DNA from: JAZQQB01 sp045628865
GTDB taxonomy: Bacteria; Bacillota; Clostridia; Lachnospirales; Lachnospiraceae
Assembly: GCA_045628865.1 (NCBI GenBank)
Contig: JAZQQB010000084.1
Coordinates: 1 to 24,813, forward strand
Length of the DNA stretch: 24,813 bases
Direction of reading: 5' to 3'
Part shown: in pieces, positions 16,615-24,600 of the stretch
How the letters are laid out: each line of letters begins with the position of its first letter
How positions within the stretch are numbered: the stretch's first letter is position 1
Program-made: the position numbers and the translations under genes
The notes under the pieces: model-generated
What the model was told of the DNA's origin: nothing
Databases searched by the model: none
What the model saw: only the letters and a program-made list of their open reading frames with translations

Positions 16615-16665
16615 ACTTTTTATTTGATAGGTAAGTTCGAAGAACTTTCCTATCAAATAAAAAAG
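16615..16665. repeat. Long hairpin between repeat copies 2 and 3
   Basis: ACTTTTTATTTGATAGG (16615-16631) plus AAGTTC (16633-16638) pairs with GAACTT (16642-16647) plus the complement at 16649-16665. This gives about 23 bp with one T/T mismatch and one bulged A. It is similar in layout to the hairpin at 7358-7402 but has a different arm sequence. Confidence 0.8.
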
Positions 16666-16745
16666 TGTGTGCTCGCACACACTTCGCACCCGAACGGAAT
16701 GCGCAGCATTATCTTCCTTTCCGCGAGGTGCGATCCATCGCGGTT
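16663..16745. repeat. Folded dispersed repeat element, copy 3 (divergent)
   Basis: This copy has the same layout as copy 2 with almost entirely different stems: hairpin AAGTGTGTG/CACACACTT (16663-16684), outer stem TCGCACC (16684-16690) with GGTGCGA (16727-16733), stem CGGAA (16695-16699) with TTCCG (16719-16723), and inner hairpin around TGCGCAGCA. The unpaired ATCTTCCT is kept at 16711-16718. Confidence 0.7.
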
Positions 16746-16790
16746 TTTTATTTGATAGTAAATTCGAGGAATTTCCTATTGAACAAAAAA
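16744..16790. repeat. Chimeric hairpin of the repeat family
   Basis: The left arm TTTTTATTTGATAG (16745-16758) is identical to the left arm of the hairpin at 16615-16665. The right arm ATTTCCTATTGAACAAAAAA (16771-16790) is identical to the right arm at 7384-7403. The two arms still pair, but with mismatches and G-T pairs, as expected of a recombinant between two hairpin types. Confidence 0.75.
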
Positions 16791-16818
16791 AGTGGAAAAT
16801 GTTTCCATTTTCCACTTT
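16784..16818 (-). terminator. Terminator of the cmk-ispH-S1 gene set
   Basis: AAAGTGGAAAATG (16789-16801) pairs with CATTTTCCACTTT (16806-16818), a 13-bp perfect stem with a TTTC loop (plus-strand view). On the minus strand a run of T follows. It lies about 25 nt after the S1 gene stop and its T-run comes from the neighbouring repeat hairpin. Confidence 0.88.
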
Positions 16819-16842
16819 CAATAAGCTTACGCTATATACATC

Positions 16843-17964
16843 TTATTCTTCTGCTGTTTCAGCTGCTACAGCTTCAACATCAACATCTGCTACATCAGCA
16901 TCAGTTTCTTCTGGAGCGAACATTGCTTTGATTGATAAGCTGATCTTCTTGCTATCTTCGTTGAAATCAACAACCTTAGCTGTTACAGAATCACCAATCT
17001 TTAATACATCAGCTGGTTTCTCAACATGATCCTTAGAAATCTGTGAAACATGAAGTAATGCATCAACACCTGTTTCTAACTCGATGAAAGCACCAAAATC
17101 TGTCATACGAGCAACTGTACCAGTTACTTCTGTACCTACAGCATATTTAGTAGCTGCATCTTTCCATGGGTTAGCATCATCAAATTTAAGAGATAATGCA
17201 ATCTTGCTTCCTTCAATATCTTTGATGAAAGCTTTTACTGTATCACCAACTTTGAATACTTTCTTAGGATTCTCAACTCTTCCCCAGCTCATTTCTGAGA
17301 TGTGAAGTAAACCATCAGCTCCACCTAAATCGATGAATGCACCAAAATCTGTTACGTTCTTAACTGTACCTTCAACTGTATCACCAACTTTGATCTTGTC
17401 AAAGAGCTCTTTCTGCTGTTCAGCTTTAGAAGCTACGATAAGCTGTTTACGGTCACCGATGTATCTTCTTCTCTTTGGATTGTACTCAGAGATAACAAAT
17501 TCGATTTCCTGATCTCTGTATTTGTTTAAATCCTTCTCATAAACATCAGATACAAGGCTAGCTGGGATAAAGATTCTAACTTCATCAACAACAACGCTTA
17601 AGCCGCCATCTAATACCTGAGCTACTTTTGCTTTCAAAACTTCTTTGTTGTTGAAAGCTTCTTCGATTCTCTTATTGCCCTTATCCTGAGCAAGACGTTT
17701 GTAGGTCAAAAGAACCTGTCCTTCACCATCGTTTACTTTAAGAATCTTAACTTCCATTGTTTCACCAGGTTTTACAACAGTTGTAAGGTCAACATTGGAC
17801 TCATTGGTATATTCGTTACGTGTCAAAATACCGTCTGACTTGTAGCCAATGTTTAAGATGATCTCTTCAGGTTTCACATCTATAACAGTGCCTTCAACTA
17901 CCTCTCCCGTATGAATTGTTTTAAATGATTCTTCTAACATTTGTTCAAAAGTTAATTCTGACAT
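16843..17964 (-). CDS. S1-domain RNA-binding protein (ribosomal protein S1-like)
   Basis: The 373-residue protein has four S1 (OB-fold) repeats at about 17-88, 103-175, 190-260 and 275-350. The last two are best preserved (VEGTVKNVTDFGAFIDLGGADGLLHISE and a parallel copy). A short acidic Ala/Glu-rich tail follows. S1 proteins bind mRNA and help translation start. In many Clostridia this protein is fused to the C-terminus of IspH; here it is separate. The ATG at 17964 follows GAGGAGG and lies 20 nt inside the end of ispH, in the +1 frame. The frame extends to 18006 without a better start. Confidence 0.92.
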   Translation of the reverse strand: MSELTFEQMLEESFKTIHTGEVVEGTVIDVKPEEIILNIGYKSDGILTRNEYTNESNVDLTTVVKPGETMEVKILKVNDGEGQVLLTYKRLAQDKGNKRIEEAFNNKEVLKAKVAQVLDGGLSVVVDEVRIFIPASLVSDVYEKDLNKYRDQEIEFVISEYNPKRRRYIGDRKQLIVASKAEQQKELFDKIKVGDTVEGTVKNVTDFGAFIDLGGADGLLHISEMSWGRVENPKKVFKVGDTVKAFIKDIEGSKIALSLKFDDANPWKDAATKYAVGTEVTGTVARMTDFGAFIELETGVDALLHVSQISKDHVEKPADVLKIGDSVTAKVVDFNEDSKKISLSIKAMFAPEETDADVADVDVEAVAAETAEE

Positions 17965-18796
17965 AATTTTGAACCTCCTCAATAATATTCTTTGGGGTAG
18001 AAGCACCCGCTGTAATTCCCACGAGACGAGCTGTTTCTGGTAGTTTCTCAGAAGTCAAATCATCTAGTGTTTGTATAAAAAAGGTGTCGTCGCACTCTTT
18101 TTTGCATATTTCATATAATTTACGTGAATTAGAACTTAATTTACTGCCAATCACAATCATCGCGTCAACTTTGCCTGCAATTTCACGAGCTTCCGTTTGT
18201 CGTTCCTCTGTTGCATTGCAGATTGTATTCGCAACACTAATATCATAACCTTTTTTTTGAATTTTTTCAACTAAATCTTGAAATTTTGTGTAATTAAATG
18301 TCGTTTGAGATACAATCACAATACTTGCATTCTTGTCTGTTTCAAATTTTTCTGCTTCCTCAACCATTTCAATAACAGTTACTTTTGTGGCCGCATACCC
18401 TTTAATTCCAAGGACTTCAGGGTGATTTGCATTTCCTATTATCACAATTTCTTTGCCATTTTCAGAATTCTCTTTCACTATTTTATGAATTCTTTTAACA
18501 AACGGACAAGTTGCATCAATACACTCTAATTTCTGATTTTCAATTGTTTCATACACATCAGGTGAGACGCCATGGGATCTGATCACAACAGTACCCTTTG
18601 TCACCTTTTCGATATCTTCATTGGTATCTAATACATCCACGCCTTTGCTTTTCAGATCATTTACAACTGTTTCATTATGAATGATCGGTCCATACGTATA
18701 AAGTGGTTCAGACACACCAATGTTATCATATACTTTTTCAACAGCCTTTGTAACACCAAAACAAAAGCCTGCGGTTTTTGCCAAAATGACTTCCAT
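17945..18796 (-). CDS. ispH: 4-hydroxy-3-methylbut-2-enyl diphosphate reductase IspH
   Basis: IspH makes isopentenyl and dimethylallyl diphosphate in the last step of the MEP isoprenoid pathway, using a [4Fe-4S] cluster. The 283-residue protein keeps the three cluster cysteines C12 (AGFCFGV), C97 (DATCPFV) and C193 (TICNATEERQ). It also keeps H40 (GPIIHN), H75 (RSHGV), H125/E127 (NHPEV) and the TTFN segment at 166. The start at 18796 follows AGGAAGGA; an upstream frame extension to 18826 is less likely. Its last 20 nt overlap the S1-domain gene. Its final codons are AAC TTT TGA. Confidence 0.96.
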   Translation of the reverse strand: MEVILAKTAGFCFGVTKAVEKVYDNIGVSEPLYTYGPIIHNETVVNDLKSKGVDVLDTNEDIEKVTKGTVVIRSHGVSPDVYETIENQKLECIDATCPFVKRIHKIVKENSENGKEIVIIGNANHPEVLGIKGYAATKVTVIEMVEEAEKFETDKNASIVIVSQTTFNYTKFQDLVEKIQKKGYDISVANTICNATEERQTEAREIAGKVDAMIVIGSKLSSNSRKLYEICKKECDDTFFIQTLDDLTSEKLPETARLVGITAGASTPKNIIEEVQNYVRINF

Positions 18797-18929
18797 ACTG
18801 CTTAAATCCTTCCTAAAGCTCACCAAAATATTTATCGGTTTATCGTATATATATCTTTAGTTTTTTCTGAATATTTTTTTTAAAAAATTAAAAACTCCTT
18901 ACTAAAGCACAAAATTTTTCCAAAAATCC

Positions 18930-19589
18930 TTACGCTCTGCAAAGTTCTAACAATCTAGCCTTTACTTCCTCGATAGTCATATTGGAAGAATCTACCAAAA
19001 CAGCATCCTCAGCCTGTTTTAATGGAGAAATCTCTCTGTGAGAATCGCGATAATCTCTTTCTTCAATATCCTTAGCGATGGTAGCAAGATCAGCCTCCTG
19101 CCCCTTTGCGACAAGCTCATCATATCTTCTTTTTGCACGAACCTCTACGCTTGCTGTCAAAAAAATCTTCACATCAGCATTAGGTAAAACCACTGTTCCG
19201 ATGTCTCGACCATCCATTACAACATTTTCCCTGGCTGCAAGTGCCTGCTGAAGTTCAACAAGCTTCTTTCTTACATTACCATTGGCGCTGCTGACAGAAG
19301 CCATATTTCCAACCTCTTCTGTACGGATAAACCCATTCACATTTTCGCCATTACAAAGAACGACCTGTTCTCCATCTACGTACTGGATAGAAATATCAGC
19401 CTCCTGACACTTTGTGCCAATGGCTCCCTGATCATTCTTATCAACACCATTTTTTAATAAAAAGTAAGCCATAGCGCGGTACATAGCGCCTGTATCTACA
19501 TAAATATAGCCCAACTCCTTCGCAACACCTCTTGCGATGGTGCTTTTTCCTGCACCTGCTGGTCCATCAATTGCAATATTCTTACTCAT
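18930..19589 (-). CDS. cmk: Cytidylate kinase
   Basis: Cmk phosphorylates CMP and dCMP for nucleic acid and phospholipid precursor supply. The 219-residue length is normal. It begins with the P-loop AIDGPAGAGKST (6-17), followed by YVDTGAMYRA (29-38), the MDGRDIGTVVLPNADVKIFL stretch and the lid region RAKRRYDEL...ERDYRDSHREISPL. AGAGGAGAG precedes the ATG. Gene order oxidoreductase-cmk-ispH-S1 is common in Clostridia. The 133-nt gap to ispH is A/T-rich and shows no clear terminator. Confidence 0.97.
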   Translation of the reverse strand: MSKNIAIDGPAGAGKSTIARGVAKELGYIYVDTGAMYRAMAYFLLKNGVDKNDQGAIGTKCQEADISIQYVDGEQVVLCNGENVNGFIRTEEVGNMASVSSANGNVRKKLVELQQALAARENVVMDGRDIGTVVLPNADVKIFLTASVEVRAKRRYDELVAKGQEADLATIAKDIEERDYRDSHREISPLKQAEDAVLVDSSNMTIEEVKARLLELCRA

Positions 19590-19644
19590 AAAAATTCTCT
19601 CCTCTTTTCACATCTGATAGATGATATTGTATCAAAATTTAGTT

Positions 19645-20907
19645 CTAATTTCCAGCATTCATTCCAGCCAAATGTCCTGTTGACCATGCAATCTGTAGAT
19701 TAAAGCCACCTGTATAGGCATCCACGTCAAGCATTTCACCTGCAATGTATAAATTCTTAACCACCTTGGATTCCATGGTTGATGGATTCACATCCTTCAC
19801 AGAAACACCACCCTGGGTAATGATGGCTTCCTTAAAATCCCTGGTTCCAGAAACTGTCATTGGAAGTTCCTTCAAAAGATCTATGATCATAGCTCTTTCT
19901 TCCTTTTTTACCTCATGAATCTTTTTATCAGGACTTAAATCCAGCAATCTGATAAAAACGGGTACCATTTTGGATGGTAATAAGGAACTGATCACGGTCT
20001 TGATAGCCTTATTCTGATTTTCTTCAAATTCACGAAGCAAACGCTTATCCAGCTGTTCCTTGGTTAAAGCAGGTTTCAAATCCAGATACAAACGGCAATC
20101 CTCATGATTTTTGGCTTTATGATAATGACAGCTTGCAGTTAAGATCAGAGGACCGCTCACGCCAAAATGGGTAAAAAGCATCTCCCCAAATCCATCATAA
20201 ACCTTCTTTTTGCCACACATCATGGTGACTGACACATTCTTTAGGGATACTCCCTGAAGCTCCTTCACCCAGGCTTCCTTGGTTTCAAACGGCACAAGAG
20301 ATGGCTTTAAAGCAACAACCTTATGTCCGCATTTTTCACAAAGGCGGATTCCTTCTCCATTAGAACCTGTTGTTGGATAAGATGCACCACCTGTAGCAAG
20401 TATAACCGCATCTGCAAAAAACTTACTTCCATCCTGACATTTCACACCTGTAATGATCTTCTTAGGCGCCTTAGGATTTTCAGTGTCTAAATCCTGCATG
20501 ATAAACTCTGTCACTTTGGTATACAATTTCACGGTTACTCCCAGTAAATTCATACGTTTTTCTAAAGTTCTGATCACATCTGATGAATGGTCAGAAACAG
20601 GAAAAACTCTGTCACCACGTTCGACTTTTAGCTTACATCCTTCCGCCTCGAACATGTCACAAACACTGGTATTATCAAAATCATAAATAGAGCTATATAA
20701 AAATTTAGGGTTCGTCACAATATTTTGAAAAAGATCCTCTGTGGCACAGGCATTGGTCACATTACAACGTCCCTTTCCTGTGATAAAAATCTTTTTACCA
20801 AGCTTTTCATTCTGTTCTAATAATACAACATCATTGGACTGCTCTGCTGCAGCGATGGCAGCCATCATTCCAGCAGCTCCTCCACCAATAACAACAATCT
20901 TACTCAT
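19645..20907 (-). CDS. BaiN/HI0933-family FAD-dependent oxidoreductase
   Basis: The 420-residue flavoprotein has the N-terminal dinucleotide-binding motif VVIGGGAAGMMAA (5-17) with the ribose-binding acid E31, the family signature GKGRCNVTN (44-52), ATGGASYPTTG in the middle and the C-terminal FAD contact AGEMLDVDAYTGGFNLQIAW. The family (TIGR00275-like; BaiN, RdsA and 'aminoacetone oxidase' names are used) has mostly unknown substrates; some members reduce bile-acid intermediates. The ATG at 20907 follows TGGAGG. It heads the cmk-ispH-S1 set. A weak promoter-like pair (TTGATG, 17 nt, TATTTT) lies near 20950-20980. Confidence 0.93.
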   Translation of the reverse strand: MSKIVVIGGGAAGMMAAIAAAEQSNDVVLLEQNEKLGKKIFITGKGRCNVTNACATEDLFQNIVTNPKFLYSSIYDFDNTSVCDMFEAEGCKLKVERGDRVFPVSDHSSDVIRTLEKRMNLLGVTVKLYTKVTEFIMQDLDTENPKAPKKIITGVKCQDGSKFFADAVILATGGASYPTTGSNGEGIRLCEKCGHKVVALKPSLVPFETKEAWVKELQGVSLKNVSVTMMCGKKKVYDGFGEMLFTHFGVSGPLILTASCHYHKAKNHEDCRLYLDLKPALTKEQLDKRLLREFEENQNKAIKTVISSLLPSKMVPVFIRLLDLSPDKKIHEVKKEERAMIIDLLKELPMTVSGTRDFKEAIITQGGVSVKDVNPSTMESKVVKNLYIAGEMLDVDAYTGGFNLQIAWSTGHLAGMNAGN

Positions 20908-20975
20908 CAAATCCTCCATATAAACTGCAAAATCACAGTCTACAATTTTTCAAAATAACAAAACTCTTTCTAAAC

Positions 20976-21010
20976 ATCAAAAGTTCGAAAACCCAATGGA
21001 TTTTCGAACT
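20976..21010 (-). terminator. Terminator of the tetR-family gene
   Basis: AGTTCGAAAA (20982-20991) pairs with TTTTCGAACT (21001-21010) around a 9-nt loop. On the minus strand TTTT follows the stem. It starts about 16 nt after the TetR stop codon. Confidence 0.75.
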
Positions 21011-21025
21011 ATCTATGTATCATAT

Positions 21026-21577
21026 TTAAATATTCATAAACGACTGATACGAATTTCTTAGTAACTTCACAGTTTCTGCAAGTGGAAGATCGTAATCTCC
21101 CGTAATTGTCATACCTGCAATACCATGAATCATAATCCACATTTCCATAAATATTCCGCTTGGATCCTTTGCTCCAAGAGCACGCGCTTTGTTGATCTGC
21201 TCAACTACATATTCCTGATCCGCATTCAGAAGTTCAAACAAGGTCTTTCCACCATGTTCCTTTGTCATAAACAGCAAACGGAACAAATTGCTTTCCTCTG
21301 ATGCAAACTTAATATAAGCCAATCCCAAATTTACAAAAGGTGTATCATCTGTCTTATCGCACTTTGATACAAAGTCATTGTAAAATAAAATAGCTCTTCC
21401 ATAAATTGCATCTACCAGCTCGTCCATATTGCGATAAATACGATAAATTGGCTGTGTAGAACATCCTGCCTTGTCAGCAATCCTACGAGTAGTTACGTTC
21501 TCCATACCTTCTTCTCTTGCCATTTCAAAGGCATTGCTCAAGATGTCTTCCTGTGTTACACTTTCTTTTCTAGCCAT
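21026..21577 (-). CDS. TetR-family transcriptional regulator with WHG C-terminal domain
   Basis: The 183-residue regulator has an N-terminal helix-turn-helix (about 10-55) with VTTRRIADKAGCSTQPIYRIYRNMDELVDAIY. The C-terminal ligand domain carries WIMIHGIAG (147-155), the WHG-type signature of a TetR subgroup. Nothing in the immediate neighbourhood is an obvious efflux target, so self-regulation is the clearest role: a perfect palindrome lies at the predicted transcription start. It is a stand-alone unit with its own promoter and terminator. Confidence 0.93.
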   Translation of the reverse strand: MARKESVTQEDILSNAFEMAREEGMENVTTRRIADKAGCSTQPIYRIYRNMDELVDAIYGRAILFYNDFVSKCDKTDDTPFVNLGLAYIKFASEESNLFRLLFMTKEHGGKTLFELLNADQEYVVEQINKARALGAKDPSGIFMEMWIMIHGIAGMTITGDYDLPLAETVKLLRNSYQSFMNI

Positions 21578-21605
21578 TTTACCTGTCCCCCTAAATCGTC
21601 AATTC

Positions 21606-21648
21606 ATAACATATGTTATATATTACAAGAGTGTTGACCATTTGTCAA
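21606..21648 (-). promoter_or_regulatory. tetR promoter with palindromic candidate operator
   Basis: On the minus strand TTGACA (21648-21643), a 17-nt spacer and TAATAT (21625-21620) form a near-consensus promoter. Directly after the -10 box lies ATAACATATGTTAT (21606-21619), a perfect 14-bp palindrome at the expected start site. The -35 box overlaps the stop codon of the upstream receptor gene. Confidence 0.8.
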
Positions 21649-24600
21649 GAAGGTTCCGCCTGAATCATAAAATTATTCTTACCGTTCTTTTTCACCTTGT
21701 AAAGTGTATGATCCGCCTTATCAAAAACCGTCTGTTTATCAGTTCTTGACGTGCAATAGTAAGCGCCCACACTTATGGATAATTTACATGATTTCTCATG
21801 ATACATCATTTCCGTATCCATATTCGCTACTAATTTTTGAATCATTTTGGTAACTTCCTGCTCATAAATACCAAAGGTAACAAGCATAAACTCATCACCA
21901 CCATACCTGCAGGACAAAACATTATCCGATGAAAAGCCCTGCAGCATGCCACCTAACATTTTTAAAGCTTCATCGCCACCAGCATGACCAATGGTATCAT
22001 TGATAGACTTAAAATCATCAAAATCGATCATAGCCAGACTTACTGGTTCTCCTTCTTTTCGATCCTCGATCAATTTCGTTAATTTATTTTCTAAGCCCTT
22101 ACGATTATAAATACCTGTCAATGGATCTCGTTCTGCTTCATCCAACACACGCTGTGTTTCCAAAACAGAAAAATTAACATTTACAATCTTTCCGATAAGC
22201 TGCTTCGTATCCTTTTTATCATCGGAAACCTTATACGAAATGATTCTAAACCATTCCTTTACTCCATCTTTATCCTCTAATTCAATAGGATTTGAGGTCA
22301 TCTTATCAAAAGGTAGTGATTCCTCACAAAGTTTTAACAATAACAATTGATCATCTGATAATTCGCCCTTATCCTTGATCAGATTACGACCATATCCAAA
22401 TTTATCCTCAAACTTTTGGTCAAGAGCCAATCGTTTTTCTTTAATATGATACTCAAAAATATATTCATCCATCATCTGTGCCATGATTTCATATTTTTTC
22501 GCATCAATCAAACGATCCGCCTTGCCTTTATTTCTTTCAGACATATACAAAACAATACCAAAATTAATTGCCAAAAAGATAACCACGATCAAAATAATGA
22601 TCTGCACAGAATATGTCTGCACAAAACGTTTCCAGGTAACTGCTGAAACTGGAGGATTCATGTGGTTCATCATACTAAACTGTACATAATTATCCGAAAG
22701 TCCATAAATAAACTTATTGCAAATAGAGATCAATCTTGTATCCACATCCTGAGCATAGGCAAAAACAATATCTACTTTTTCGCCTGCAGGAACTATTTCT
22801 ACATGTTCACATGATGTTTTTCTCAAATAATACTGTGCCGTATAGTAATTGGTATAAGCATAATCGGCTTTTCTTTTATCTACCACATCCAGCATTTCCT
22901 CATAAGAAAACACCGATTTGTACTTCTTCGTATTTACAAGATCCAGCTGATTATTTTCCCCCGCCAAAATGGCTTGAATGTTATTTCCGGAATCTTCTAC
23001 TGAAACTGAATCATTTCTCAAAAGAACAGTATTGGTTTCAAAGTAGGAAATGGATATTTTCAAGGTTTTCTGGTGATAGCCAATAACAAAATACGAAGCG
23101 ATCATATCAATTTCTCCATGATTCAGTGCTGTAACCATATCCTTTGTACTAGAATACTCCAAAAATTCCATTTGAATACCAGTTTGTGCTGAAAATTCCT
23201 CTAATAAATCCTTGGATACACCCGTAAATTCACCATTTACTGTATATGAATATGGTGCAAAATCAGACAAACAACCAACCTTTAATACGGGATGTTCCTT
23301 TAAATATTCCAACTCCGTAGAAGAAAAACTAATCTCATATTCAATCGGATCTAAGCTTACGTAAGATGTAGAATTCTGATTATAAGACGACTGTATCTTG
23401 TCAGATTCATTTCTGGAATAGGTCACCATATCCTCTGGTCTTGCACTCTCCCATGCATCATTCCACTCACTCATGATAGCTTCAAAGGATTCTAAAGAAA
23501 TTCCATATCCTGCCTGAACAATTCTTTTTACATTTTCATTTGTTGTTGGATCAACACCAGAAACCATCTGCTGATACAATTCCTTATCATTATCCTGGTA
23601 ATCACCATTTGTCGAGATGAAAATCTCGTCAATATTTCCATAGGATTGTGGCAATGGATCTGTTTTTACAACAGAAACACGATCACTTTCAATGGCATAA
23701 CCGGACTCATCCAACATAAAATCAACAAAAGCTCTTGCTGCAACTGGATTCTTGGAATTTACCGGAATACCATATCCATAATCTGTCATGATTGTCACAT
23801 ACTGTGTACCGTCTACCTCATGTGGAAACGGCATAAAAGCGATTTCATCATCCGACTCACCTGATGTTTTCACCTGACTCATTGCCCAGGAACCGACAAC
23901 CATACATCCTATTTTCCCTGAATGAACCTGGGTACAAACGGAATACCAGTCATTTTTAACGGTACCTCGCTCTTCTGTATAACCATTTAATATAGAATCA
24001 TATAGCAATTTATATACATCATAAAACGTACCACCCTCAGTAAATGGATCCAATTCATGCACAAATCTGCTTTTATAGGATACATCACCTGTCATTTCCA
24101 AATATGGAAAACAAGTCCAGTTATAAAAAATCCAATCAAGTCCCAAACCGGAATACATCGGAATTGCATCTGTTCTTTCTTTAATCAGCTTTAGATCATC
24201 CAGAAATTCCTCTGAAGATCTAGGAAGTTCAACAATACCCGCCTGATTAAAAACATCCTGGTTATACACAATTCCCATCAGATATGCTGAGGACGGAATG
24301 GAATATAAGGTATCATTCTCAAAAAAAGCTGTATCTAAGAAATTATACTTTTCCTCTAATTCTTTATATGAATCCAATGGCTGAAAATTCGTCTTCACCT
24401 CATCCATATTAAAATAAGACGGAACAAAACAAACATCACCATATGTACCTGCTTCTATCAAGCTGCCTATATCCCGATCATAGTCATAAAGTGGCGTATA
24501 ATTCACCTTACAAGCAGGGTACTTATACTCAAATGCTTCGATAAATGGTTTCATTGTATTTTGATTCAAATTGAAAATGACATCAATTTCTCCCGAAACT

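Noticed and set aside
16481..16821. Arg/Lys-rich small open frames across the repeat cluster on both strands
   Set aside because: They exist only because the hairpin repeats lack stops in those frames; the same peptide pieces would appear wherever the repeat occurs. Treated as non-coding.
17945..18006. Sequencing error breaking an IspH-S1 fusion
   Set aside because: S1 has its own good ribosome binding site and start, and IspH ends at a normal length, so an overlap or programmed slip is as likely. It cannot be excluded without reads.
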